Source of the DNA: Mesorhizobium sp. 131-2-1
GTDB taxonomy: Bacteria > Pseudomonadota > Alphaproteobacteria > Rhizobiales > Rhizobiaceae
NCBI RefSeq assembly: GCF_016756535.1
Contig: NZ_AP023247.1
Coordinates: 4,650,501-4,714,500, forward strand
Reading direction: 5' to 3'
Length of the DNA: 64,000 nt
Position 1 is the first letter of the stretch, and every line of letters starts with the position of its first letter. Both the position numbers and the translations under genes were made by a program. Below are positions 28,170 through 36,699 of the stretch, piece by piece. The notes under the pieces are model-generated. The model was not told where the DNA came from. It did no database searches and saw only the letters and a program-made list of their open reading frames with translations.

Positions 28170-29678
28170 TCAGTCCGGAAGGCCGGCCTTGCGGAAGCCG
28201 TCGACGAAATGTTCGAGCGTCGCCGTGTCGCGGAACGGCTCGGTCGCAACCCAGTGGCTGGTGGTGAAATGCGGATTGGCGATGAGGAACATCTCGACCT
28301 CCGCACGCGCCTCGTCGAGCCGGCCAAGCTGGGCAAGGCTTGCCGCCAGGAAACGGCGCGAGCTTGTGCGATAGGTCTCTTCCTTGCGCAGCGTCTCGAC
28401 AGCGGCTTCGTAGTCGTTTGCCGCATATTGCGCCGCGCCGAGCAGCAGATAGTACCAGCTTGCTGGAAACGGGTTCAGTCGAAACGCCTTGCGGATGTAC
28501 TCAAGACCCTCCTTCACCCGCCCGGCCAGGACCGTAATGTCGGACAAGGTCGCCCAGGCGTCGGCCTCATTCGGGTCGAGCTCGAAGGTCTTGGCGAATT
28601 CCGTATCCGCCTCGTCGAAACGGCGCTCGTAGGCCAGCAGGTTGGCGAGCACCCAGCGGCAGCCGGCATCGTTGGGATCGATCGCCACGGCCTTGCGCGC
28701 CAGTTCCAGGGCGAGGCCGCGGTTGGGTTCGATGGGTTCGCCCCAATGCACCCATTGCATCCAGTGGTTCATGGCAAGCCAGCGATGGGCCTCGGCGTAG
28801 TCTGGATCGAGCGACACAGCGCGCGTCAGCATCAGATGCGCCTCCCGCGCCGTCTGCGGCGACCCCTCGATCAGCTTTCGCGCCTGCACACATAGATCGT
28901 AGGCCTCGATGTTGCTGGGCCGATTGCGCGGCGGCGGCGCGCGCAGCCGGCCGAGCAGCGCCTCGACGATCTTGGCCGTCACCTCGTCCTGAACGGCAAA
29001 GATATCCTCCAGGCTGCGATCGAAGCGTTCCGCCCACAGATGCTCGCCACTCATCGCGTCGACCAGTTGCGCGTTGATGCGCACGCGTCCGGCGGCGCGC
29101 CTAGCGCTGCCCTCCAGCAGGTAACGCACGCCAAGGTCCTCGGCGATCTCGCGCACATCCATCGCCTTGCCCTTGTAAGCAAAGGTCGAGTTGCGCGCGA
29201 TGACGAACAGGCCGGCATTCCGGGACAGGTCGGTGATGAGGTCTTCGGTCAAGCCATCGGCGAAGGAGTCCTGCTCGGGGTCATTGCTGAAATTGACGAA
29301 GGGCAGCACGGCGATCGACGGTTTGTCGGGCAGCGGCAAGGGTTTGCGCCTGGTCTCGTCGAGCTGTTCGATGGCCCCGGCGAAGCGGTAGCCGACGCGC
29401 GGCACCGTGGAGATCCATTCACCGCCGTCCGCGGCCGGACCGAGCAGCTTCCTGAGCTGCGCGATCTGGACGGTGAGGTTGCCTTCCTCGACGGCCGTGC
29501 CCGGCCACGCCGCATCCATCAACTCGGCCTTGGCCAGGATCTCGCCCGGCCGCCCGGCGAGCGCCGCAAGCAGCTTCAGCCCCCGGTAGCCGACGGCAAC
29601 AGGATCGTCGTTCCGAAGGAGCGTTCCCGCACCCGGATCGAGCACGAACGGACCAAAGGCAAAGCGCGATCCCTGCAT
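28170..29678 (-). CDS. CadC-like winged-helix regulator with TolB-like and TPR domains
   Basis: A 502-residue protein. Residues about 1-97 form an OmpR/CadC-type winged helix (AELMDAAWPGTAVEEGNLTVQIAQLRKLL, VPRVGYRF). Then comes a TolB-like domain (SIAVLPFVNFSNDPEQDSFADGLTEDL), and from about 260 to the end TPR repeats (AEAHRWLAMNHW, ADAWATLSDITVLAGRVKEGLEY). No membrane segment is seen, so it should be cytosolic. Proteins like this are common in rhizobia, mostly of unknown target; some are annotated as adenylate-cyclase-related although no cyclase domain is present. Confidence 0.85.
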   Translation of the reverse strand: MQGSRFAFGPFVLDPGAGTLLRNDDPVAVGYRGLKLLAALAGRPGEILAKAELMDAAWPGTAVEEGNLTVQIAQLRKLLGPAADGGEWISTVPRVGYRFAGAIEQLDETRRKPLPLPDKPSIAVLPFVNFSNDPEQDSFADGLTEDLITDLSRNAGLFVIARNSTFAYKGKAMDVREIAEDLGVRYLLEGSARRAAGRVRINAQLVDAMSGEHLWAERFDRSLEDIFAVQDEVTAKIVEALLGRLRAPPPRNRPSNIEAYDLCVQARKLIEGSPQTAREAHLMLTRAVSLDPDYAEAHRWLAMNHWMQWVHWGEPIEPNRGLALELARKAVAIDPNDAGCRWVLANLLAYERRFDEADTEFAKTFELDPNEADAWATLSDITVLAGRVKEGLEYIRKAFRLNPFPASWYYLLLGAAQYAANDYEAAVETLRKEETYRTSSRRFLAASLAQLGRLDEARAEVEMFLIANPHFTTSHWVATEPFRDTATLEHFVDGFRKAGLPD

Positions 29679-29819
29679 GGGCTGATCTATAGCCGATTTG
29701 GAAGTTTTGAGAACTATTTGGGACGGCTTAATTACGCCGCTGCCGGCATCCTGCAGAATTCAACCTCATTCAGGTCGAGGCCCCCAGATCGCATGGGCCT
29801 CAAACTAAAGGAGGTTGCA

Positions 29820-30050
29820 ATGAACAATAGTTTTGCATCGATGCAGCATCGGGCAGCGCCGGTCGGGTGGGCACCGCTGCGGCGCCTGGCGACCCTGCGA
29901 AGCATGATCGCGGCATTCCGCGAGCAAGCCCGCTTTCGCTGGGATCTCAAGCGGATTTCGGAGACCAATCCGCACCTGATCGACGATATCGGTCTGACGA
30001 GACGGCAGGTCGAGGAAGAGATCGCCAAGCTGCCCTTCTGGCAACGATAA
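29820..30050 (+). CDS. DUF1127 small protein
   Basis: A 76-residue protein. The C-terminal block DLKRISETNPHLIDDIGLTRRQVEEEIAKLPFW is the DUF1127 signature. Small DUF1127 proteins of Alphaproteobacteria are basic and have been tied to RNA turnover and to phosphate or nitrogen metabolism in some species. A strong AAAGGAGG sits seven bases before the ATG. It stands alone, divergent from the CadC-like gene. Confidence 0.88.
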   Translation: MNNSFASMQHRAAPVGWAPLRRLATLRSMIAAFREQARFRWDLKRISETNPHLIDDIGLTRRQVEEEIAKLPFWQR

Positions 30051-30081
30051 GGCGAACCCAGTTGGCCCTGGCGCTCCACAC

Positions 30082-31140
30082 TCACTGCGTGTCGGCGTGC
30101 GCCCGCAGCTCCGCTCGCTTCTCGTCCGACACCACCGCCAGGTCGAGCACCTTCTGCAACTCGGCGGCGTGGCGGAAGGACGGCTCGGGCTGGACGCCAC
30201 TCTTCACCGCCTCGACGAAGCGCTGGTAGTTGGTCGGCACGGTGCCGGCGTCGAGCACCTCCCATTTCGCGGTCTCGGCATTCGCGCCGACACAGGCCTT
30301 GAGCAGCGAACCTTCGAGATTGTGCACCACCTCGATGCCGCCCTTGTCGCCATAGATGCGCAGCCTGAGCTCGTTGAGATGGCCGGTCGCCCAGCGGCTG
30401 GCATGCACCACGCCAAAGGCACCATTGGAGAAATCCAGCGTCATGGCGAAGCTGTCGTTGGCGTCGAGCCCGTATTCGCCGATGCGGTTGCCCGGCGCCT
30501 TGTCGAAGGCGCGCAGGCGGCAGAACACATGGTCGATGTCGAGCGCTGCGCCGTAGCTGGCGAAATCGAGAATGTGGATGCCGACATCGCCGAGCACGCC
30601 GTTCGAGCCATGGCCGCGCGACAGCCGCCAGAGCCATTTCGGATCGGTGCGCCAGTCGCCCCAGAATTTCGACACCAGCCAACTCTGCAGGTAGGAGGCC
30701 TCGACATGGCGAACCGCGCCGATCTCGCCGGCCTGCACCATGGCGCGCGCCTTCTGCAAAGGCGCGACGTTGCGGTAGGTGAGGTTCACCATGTTGACGA
30801 TGCCGGCTGCCTCCGCCGCATCCGCCATCTCGCTCGCCTTGCCGAAATTCTCGGCCAGCGGCTTCTCGCACAGCACCGGCTTGCCGGCGGCAATCAGCGC
30901 CATGGTGGTTGGATGGTGGATGCGGTCCGGCGTGACGTTGGCGACGGCATCGAATTCACCCCATTTCAGCGCCTCCTCCAGCGTGGTGAAGCGGTTGGGG
31001 ATCTTGAAACTGTCGGCGAATTCGCTGACGCGGGCCGGATCGACATCGACGGCGCCGACAATGTCGACGCCCTCGATGGCGCTGAAGCGGCGGGCATGCT
31101 CCTGCGCCATCCAGCCGGTACCGAGTATCAAAAGCCGCAT
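30082..31140 (-). CDS. Gfo/Idh/MocA dehydrogenase (ThuB-like)
   Basis: A 352-residue NAD(P)-dependent sugar dehydrogenase. Rossmann motif at the start (ILGTGWMAQEHARRFS), then the signature CEKPLAENFG. Residues about 130-330 are the alpha/beta sheet domain. It is downstream of a ThuA gene on the same strand; in Sinorhizobium, ThuA with a MocA-type ThuB oxidises trehalose-type disaccharides to keto sugars. That role is inferred from the pairing, since no disaccharide transporter is here. Confidence 0.86.
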   Translation of the reverse strand: MRLLILGTGWMAQEHARRFSAIEGVDIVGAVDVDPARVSEFADSFKIPNRFTTLEEALKWGEFDAVANVTPDRIHHPTTMALIAAGKPVLCEKPLAENFGKASEMADAAEAAGIVNMVNLTYRNVAPLQKARAMVQAGEIGAVRHVEASYLQSWLVSKFWGDWRTDPKWLWRLSRGHGSNGVLGDVGIHILDFASYGAALDIDHVFCRLRAFDKAPGNRIGEYGLDANDSFAMTLDFSNGAFGVVHASRWATGHLNELRLRIYGDKGGIEVVHNLEGSLLKACVGANAETAKWEVLDAGTVPTNYQRFVEAVKSGVQPEPSFRHAAELQKVLDLAVVSDEKRAELRAHADTQ

Positions 31141-31251
31141 TGTGCTCCTCCGGGCGAATTGGTTCGATTCAAAGACTGGGTGAATTTGCTCTAAGCGTTA
31201 TCGCTACGCAATTCCAGACGGAAAACCGCTGCGCTCTTTTCCGGGAACGTT

Positions 31252-32037
31252 TTAGCGGAAGCCGGCCTCGCCATCAGCGTGCAGCTTGCCGCCGCGCTCG
31301 ACGATCGGCTCCAGCGCCTTGTCGACCGGCACGTTCGGGGCATCGTGGATGGCGCGCTTCGCGCCTTGCGGGTTATGCGCCCATTTCACCGCGTTGCGCA
31401 GCACCTTCTGCACTGTGGCGTCGTGATAGGTCGGATAGGTCTCGTGGCCCGGCCTGAAATAGAAGATGTTGCCGGCGCCGCGCCTATAGGTCAGCCCCGA
31501 GCGGAACACCTCGCCGCCCTGGAACCAGGAGATGAACACCGTTTCCAGCGGCTCCGGCACGGCGAACTGCTCGCCATACATCTCCTCGTTCTCGAGCTCG
31601 AAAAACTCGCCGAGGCCCTCGGCGATCGGATGGCTGGCGCTGGTCACCCAGAGCCGCTCGCGCTCGCCGGCCTCGCGCCACTTCAGGGTGCAGGGCGTGC
31701 CCATCAGCCGCTTGAAGATCTTCGAGAAATGGCCGGAATGGAGAACGATCAGCCCCATCCCCTCCCAGACGCGGCGCGCCACCCGCTCGACCACTTCGTC
31801 GGCGACGGCGCCATGATCCTTGTGGCCCCACCAGACCAGCACGTCGGTCTCGGCAAGGCGGGCCTCGGGCAGGCCGTGCTCGGGCTGCTCCAGCGTCGCG
31901 GTCGAGGCGGAAATGCCGGGGTCGGTCTTCAGCGCGTTGGCAATCGTGGTGTGCATCCCTTCGGGATAGATCGATGCGACCACCTCATTGGTGCGCTCAT
32001 GGATATTCTCACCCCAGACGACAGCGCGTATTGTCAT
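31252..32037 (-). CDS. ThuA-like protein
   Basis: A 261-residue member of the ThuA family (class I glutamine-amidotransferase-like fold, no glutaminase cysteine). Blocks [47 protein letters not shown] and [18 protein letters not shown] match the family. It is involved in sugar oxidation, partner of the MocA-type protein downstream (111-base gap). A LacI-type operator lies about 70 bases upstream of the ATG. Confidence 0.88.
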   Translation of the reverse strand: MTIRAVVWGENIHERTNEVVASIYPEGMHTTIANALKTDPGISASTATLEQPEHGLPEARLAETDVLVWWGHKDHGAVADEVVERVARRVWEGMGLIVLHSGHFSKIFKRLMGTPCTLKWREAGERERLWVTSASHPIAEGLGEFFELENEEMYGEQFAVPEPLETVFISWFQGGEVFRSGLTYRRGAGNIFYFRPGHETYPTYHDATVQKVLRNAVKWAHNPQGAKRAIHDAPNVPVDKALEPIVERGGKLHADGEAGFR

Positions 32038-32103
32038 GACATCCTCGTGGTGAAACCGGAGCCGACCCGCCCCTGGCCCATACATAGAGCCTTCGGCCGG
32101 CAT

Positions 32104-32117
32104 TGAAAGCGCTTTTC
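32104..32117. promoter_or_regulatory. LacI-type operator upstream of thuA-like gene
   Basis: TGAAAGCGCTTTTC, a palindrome with a central CG step typical of LacI-family sites. It lies 67 bases upstream of the ThuA-like start. No LacI gene is present in this window, so the regulator must be encoded elsewhere. Confidence 0.65.
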
Positions 32118-32275
32118 GAAGTGGTTGCGAATGGACGACGAATTCGCGGAGGCCCTCGCCAGCGAATGCGCCGACCCGAAAGCATCCTTTGCCAACAACG
32201 ACATAGGCCCATGTGCTGCCACCCTGAATCAACGCTGCTGGGCAACCCTTTGGCAAACGTCGCGCCTCGGCTACA

Positions 32276-33040
32276 ATGGCCGCCATGCGCGAGGCACTGC
32301 TTGGGGTCGCGATCTTTGTCTGCCTGGCCGGGGCTTCGCTCACCAGCCTGCTGATCCATGGCCGGTTTCCGCCCCATCACCGCCAGGACGATACCAGCGC
32401 GATCGTGCGGCTCGCCGCCAATCTGTTCGTGGTGATGACCTCGCTGGTGCTCGGCCTGATGATCAACTCGGCCAAGAACACATTCGAGTCCATCGACCAC
32501 AACGTCCATGCCTATGCGACGGAGCTAATCCTGCTCGACAGGTCGCTCAGGCAATACGGCCCCGAGACGCAGGCCGCGCGCCAACCGCTGATCGCCTATG
32601 TGCAGCGCGTCGTCGACGCCACCTCGCCCAGCCAGAAAACCCCGATCGTCGCAAACAGGCTGTCGGAGCTTTTGCTCAACAATGTCGGCGACCAGCTGCG
32701 GGCGCTGACGCCGCCCGATGACGAACACATCGCCATGCTGCAGGAAGCCCGCCAGCAGCTGCAGAAGGTGATCGAATCGCGCTGGGTGCTGGCCGAACAG
32801 TCGGAGGGCGCCATCCCCGGAGCGCTGATCGCGCTCCTGGTCGCCTGGCTGATGCTGATCTTCGCCAGCTTCGGCTTCAGGGCGCCCTGCAACGCCACCG
32901 TGGTCAGCACCTTCATCGTTTCGGCGGCGCTGGTCGCCGCCGCGCTCTATCTGATCATGGACATGGACATACCCTTCTCCGGCCCGATCCAGATCTCGCC
33001 AGCGCCGCTCGAAAGGGCGCTGGCGGAACTGAAGCAGTAA
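32276..33040 (+). CDS. DUF4239-type membrane protein
   Basis: A 254-residue membrane protein with segments near 5-25, 45-62, 180-198 and 208-228, and a long soluble middle (about 65-178). This architecture matches DUF4239 (bestrophin-like) proteins, whose role is unknown. Two ATGs, three codons apart, could both serve as start. It lies between the ThuA promoter region and the glycosyltransferase, whose stop codon is only a few bases away. Confidence 0.8.
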   Translation: MAAMREALLGVAIFVCLAGASLTSLLIHGRFPPHHRQDDTSAIVRLAANLFVVMTSLVLGLMINSAKNTFESIDHNVHAYATELILLDRSLRQYGPETQAARQPLIAYVQRVVDATSPSQKTPIVANRLSELLLNNVGDQLRALTPPDDEHIAMLQEARQQLQKVIESRWVLAEQSEGAIPGALIALLVAWLMLIFASFGFRAPCNATVVSTFIVSAALVAAALYLIMDMDIPFSGPIQISPAPLERALAELKQ

Positions 33041-33042
33041 GG

Positions 33043-34290
33043 TCACGAGCCGCGCTGGTTCAAGTCGTCGAGCAAGCGCCTGGCGGCCACCGCCGCTCCG
33101 TCGCCCCGGATGGTGCCGGCGAGCGCGGCCGCACGGCTGCGGGTTTCCGGCGCAAGCGCCGTCGCAAGGGCCGCCGACAATGTCGCCACGGTCGGTTTCG
33201 GCCCGTCATGCGCCGCCCCGATGCCAAGCTCGGCGACGCGGCCGGCCCAATAGGGCTGGTCGCCGATCTGCGGCACGACCACCTGCGGCGCCCCTGCCCG
33301 GGCGGCTGTGATCGTGGTGCCCGCGCCGCCGTGATGCATGACGGCGGCAACGCGGCCAAACAGCGCCTGCTGGTTGAGGTCGCCGACGGCGAAGCAATCG
33401 TCCCGCTCGTCGATCGGCTCAAGCCCGGCCCAGCCATGTGCAATCACCGTGCGCAGACCCTTGGCACGGATCGCCTCGATGGCCACGCGGCCGGCCTCCC
33501 TGGAGACCGCTATGCTGCCAAAGCCGACATAGACAGGCGGCGGGCCGGCTTCGAGGAAGGCTTCCAGTCCCTCCGGGAGCGGCCGTTCGTCCGGCAGTAT
33601 CCAGGCGCCGGTCTGCACGGCGTCGATCAGGTCCGAGGCCAGCCACGGCCCAAGCGTCGGGTCGCAGGCGAGCAGGACAGGATTGCCGTAGACATAGTCG
33701 CGGACATTCGCTACCGGCGGCAATCCGAGCGAGGCGCGGTGGCGGTTGATGGCACCGCCGAACAGCGCGTTCTTGGTCCGGATATCCGTCTCCCACAGCA
33801 GCCGGTTATCGGTCACCCCGGCTGGAAGCGGATGGCTTGGATATTCATGCGGCCGGTTGTGCGCCGAGGGCAGCCAGATAGGACAGAAGGTGCCAAGCAG
33901 ATAGCGCATGCCCCGTTGCTCAGCGACCACGCGTGCCGCGGCACAGGAAGGAAACAGGCCTAACGCCACCACCGCATTGCATCCTTCGGCGGCCGGCATG
34001 AGCGCATCGTACTGCCTGGCGACGATCTCGGCCGCCTGGCCGGAGATGAGCGCGGCCAGCCCCTCGGGCGACGCCGAAGATCGGCGCCGCACCATCTCCT
34101 TCGCCCATTCGCGCACCGGTGCGAAGGCCGGCACCAGCGGCACGCCGGCGCGGGCGCACAGCGCGGCGAATTCCTCATCGCCGGGGATACTCACCCGCAC
34201 CTCGGCACCAAGCGCCTGCAGCCGCGCGCCGAGCGCCACCACCGGTTCGACATCGCCACGCGAACCGTAAGTCGACAGCAAAATCCGCAT
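33043..34290 (-). CDS. GT1-type glycosyltransferase
   Basis: A 415-residue UDP-glycosyltransferase-like protein of the GT-B fold. N-terminal acceptor domain starts MRILLSTYGSRGDVEPVVALG; the C-terminal donor domain has VYVGFGSIA, the diagnostic HHGGAGTTITAARAGAPQVVVP and a following GDQPYWAGRVAELGIG. Relatives glycosylate sterols, macrolides or carotenoids. The acceptor cannot be inferred. The gene stands alone. Confidence 0.88.
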   Translation of the reverse strand: MRILLSTYGSRGDVEPVVALGARLQALGAEVRVSIPGDEEFAALCARAGVPLVPAFAPVREWAKEMVRRRSSASPEGLAALISGQAAEIVARQYDALMPAAEGCNAVVALGLFPSCAAARVVAEQRGMRYLLGTFCPIWLPSAHNRPHEYPSHPLPAGVTDNRLLWETDIRTKNALFGGAINRHRASLGLPPVANVRDYVYGNPVLLACDPTLGPWLASDLIDAVQTGAWILPDERPLPEGLEAFLEAGPPPVYVGFGSIAVSREAGRVAIEAIRAKGLRTVIAHGWAGLEPIDERDDCFAVGDLNQQALFGRVAAVMHHGGAGTTITAARAGAPQVVVPQIGDQPYWAGRVAELGIGAAHDGPKPTVATLSAALATALAPETRSRAAALAGTIRGDGAAVAARRLLDDLNQRGS

Positions 34291-34561
34291 TCAGGAACTC
34301 CCTTTCCCTAAAATCCAGGTCGAGGGCAGCGTTCATACGCCATGGCCGGGGTCTTGCCGCAAGTCCCGGGTGCGCCATATATGCATTACGAGAGGGGGCG
34401 GTTCCCCCTCTTCGGTTCATCTCAGCTTAGATCCTGGAAACTCGACGCTCATGTCGTGGGCGTCTTGCCTTCGGCGACGCAATGGGCAGCCATCGCCACG
34501 CTCGGAACTGACATGATCCGCTCCAAGTCGAGTGCAAACGGTGCCAGCAAGCTGAAAGTCC

Positions 34562-36166
34562 TTAGCCGTCCCGCCCTTCCTGGGCGACCTGGACCAGCGG
34601 CTTCGACATGCGCGGCACCACCACCAGGCGCTTGATCTTGCCTTTCTTGTAGGCGGCGAGAAAGCGGGCATAGTCCTTGAAGACGACGCAACCATTGGAT
34701 TCGGCGCGGCCGCCACGCAGCATGTAGGTGTGGGCAAGCAGGCCGTCGCGGCCAAACTTGTTCTTGCCGCTGGTCGGCGTCAGCCGGATCGCCTCGACGC
34801 CATGGAAGCGCGATTCACGCATCGACAGATTGTAGGTGTCGGGCGGCGTCGGGCCGACATTCTTCTTGTTGACGAAGCGGGGCTGGTCGACCATCGAGCC
34901 CAGCCCGGAATGAGCCTCAAGCTTGGAGCCGTCGGGCATATAGACGGTCCTGGCCGCGATGTCGTAGACGGCGACGCCATTGCCGACGCTCGGCCTGCCG
35001 GTGAACAGGTTGCCGAAGACGCCACCCGCGCCGCGTTCAGGCATGTCCGGCTTGGCGTAGGCCAGCATTTCCGCGTCCTGGGGCTTCGACCGCTTGCCCG
35101 GCTTGGCCGGCTTGCCCTGGCTGGCTTGCACGCCCGGCAGGGCCGGCACCGCCGCTTGCTCCGAGCTGCGCAGCGACAGGGCCGGCACCTTGCCGGACTG
35201 CACGTCCGCAGCCTTGGCAGACTGGGTCTTGCCGGTCCTCGAAGCCTCCGCCTTAGGGGCCTGCTCCTGTGACGCCTCGGTGCTTGGTGCCCTGGAGGTC
35301 TGAGCTTTTGGCGATTGATCCGGCTGCTCGATCTGCGCCCGTGGCCGGTAGGCCGGCAACGGAATTTCATTCGGCATCTCGTCCTGCGGCGGCAGCGAGG
35401 CGAGCTGGACTTCGGCCTGTTGAGATTCCTGTTGCGCGCCGGGCACGGCCAGCGCCACCGACGGCGGCGGCGCCAGCATGTCGGCCTCAGGCATTGCATT
35501 GGCCAGCGCGAGGGCCAGGCGCGACGAGCGTTCGATCTCCGCCACCGGGGGGCCGAAGCGCACCGAAGCCGGGCCCTGCTCGTCGGGCAGGCGGACCGGC
35601 TCGGCGAAGCGGGCATCGGCCGGCAGGCTGGCCAGAAGGAACGGCTTGTCCTGTGCGCGGGCGAAGGCATCCGCGAGCTTTCGCGGCGACAGCTTTGTCC
35701 TGGCGACGACGCTGTCGAAGCGATCAACGGGGGCTGCAAGCGCCACGGTTTGCGGCACGGCCGTCCTCGGCGCGACGCTGTCGGGCCTGGCGGGCACAAG
35801 CCGCGCCGTCTTGCCGTCATGGGAGAAATTCGCGGCCTGGCGCACGCAGCCGGCATCGCAACGGCCTAGCAGCGCCTGCCGGTGCGAGGCGCCCGCCGGG
35901 AGCGGCAGCGTCCAGGAATTGGCGAGCGCGCGGCGCGGATCGGCAAGCGCGATGCTTCCCGGAGCAAGCAGGCTCCGCGGTAGTCCGTTGGAAGCGGCGG
36001 TGAGCGAGGTGCCCATCGAATAGAGGCCCGCCATGGTCGCCACGGACCAAACGGCAAGCGCGGCGCCGACAGCAGGCACCACAACCCAACGACGACCACC
36101 AGATTTCTTCGAAGCTACCCCTTCTTCAGGAGCGTCACCCCGGTTCTTCAAACGCAAAAACGCCAT
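34562..36166 (-). CDS. DUF2778 L,D-transpeptidase-like protein
   Basis: A 534-residue protein. An N-terminal membrane anchor (about 30-52) is followed by a long Ala/Pro/Lys-rich low-complexity region (about 90-380) and a C-terminal DUF2778 domain (about 395-520). This domain is shared with the Tlde1 peptidoglycan-acting toxins; the active-site pattern HTYMLRGGRAESNGCVVF, with His and Cys, is intact. It probably cross-links or trims peptidoglycan in the periplasm. Length is unusual because of the linker. MAFLRLKN was taken as start; ATG at 36187 is possible. Confidence 0.82.
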   Translation of the reverse strand: MAFLRLKNRGDAPEEGVASKKSGGRRWVVVPAVGAALAVWSVATMAGLYSMGTSLTAASNGLPRSLLAPGSIALADPRRALANSWTLPLPAGASHRQALLGRCDAGCVRQAANFSHDGKTARLVPARPDSVAPRTAVPQTVALAAPVDRFDSVVARTKLSPRKLADAFARAQDKPFLLASLPADARFAEPVRLPDEQGPASVRFGPPVAEIERSSRLALALANAMPEADMLAPPPSVALAVPGAQQESQQAEVQLASLPPQDEMPNEIPLPAYRPRAQIEQPDQSPKAQTSRAPSTEASQEQAPKAEASRTGKTQSAKAADVQSGKVPALSLRSSEQAAVPALPGVQASQGKPAKPGKRSKPQDAEMLAYAKPDMPERGAGGVFGNLFTGRPSVGNGVAVYDIAARTVYMPDGSKLEAHSGLGSMVDQPRFVNKKNVGPTPPDTYNLSMRESRFHGVEAIRLTPTSGKNKFGRDGLLAHTYMLRGGRAESNGCVVFKDYARFLAAYKKGKIKRLVVVPRMSKPLVQVAQEGRDG

Positions 36167-36623
36167 ACGACCACTCTCAATCGGCATGCCGGTTCGCGGA
36201 CCTGGCACCCGTCACGATCACAGTTCGCCTGGTGCCCCCTGCACCTTCACGCGTCTGTTGCCGATTGATTCAAAAGATGGACAAAGATGGTTAACCAATC
36301 CCTCCACCAATCGCCGATACGGCGACGGTCCATACGAAAAAAGAGCCCTCCATGGTCTGCGCCACGGTAAAAATGCTCTCCCTCACCCGCTTTGCTGCCC
36401 GTTTTTCCGGCCTCTGTCAAGAAACCGTGAACATTGGAACCGCAACGCCTTCAGCCGGCTAGAGGTGGATTAGGGTTAAAATGCGACCGCACGCCAGGTG
36501 CTGAAATGCGCGGTTGGAATGCTCTGGACCAGCCAGCATGGGTGACCGCCCTTCGCAAGATTGGGGCAATAGCCCCCAAAAAAGCCGGTCCGGCCGGTCC
36601 ATTCCTGCCCGGCGCGACTCCCC
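36167..36623. other. long intergenic region before the copper operon
   Basis: About 460 bases between divergent genes. No convincing open frame. It should hold the promoter of the DUF2778 gene; the copper-responsive promoter of the oxidase lies just past its end. Confidence 0.4.
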
Positions 36624-36654
36624 TTGACCTTCCAGCAACTGGAACCCTTAGCGT
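36624..36654 (+). promoter_or_regulatory. CueR-type (MerR-family) copper promoter
   Basis: TTGACC at 36624 and TAGCGT at 36649 are separated by 19 bases, the stretched spacing of MerR-family promoters. The spacer carries TTCCAG-CAA-CTGGAA, matching the CueR operator core. It lies 46 bases upstream of the multicopper oxidase ATG. CueR itself is not in the window. Confidence 0.8.
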
Positions 36655-36699
36655 GACGGAATCCGGCGGCGGACTTCCCTCACTATCCAGGAGCAAAAC

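Noticed and set aside
28170..29678. Adenylate cyclase annotation for the CadC/TolB/TPR protein
   Set aside because: No class III cyclase catalytic domain is present; only the accessory TolB-like and TPR parts are.
34449..34561. Short minus-strand frame downstream of the DUF2778 gene
   Set aside because: Possible starts lack a ribosome binding site and the sequence reads like a run-on of the antisense frame.
34562..36166. Type VI effector with immunity partner
   Set aside because: The DUF2778 domain is shared with Tlde1 toxins, but there is a membrane anchor, no VgrG/PAAR/Hcp neighbour and no candidate immunity gene.
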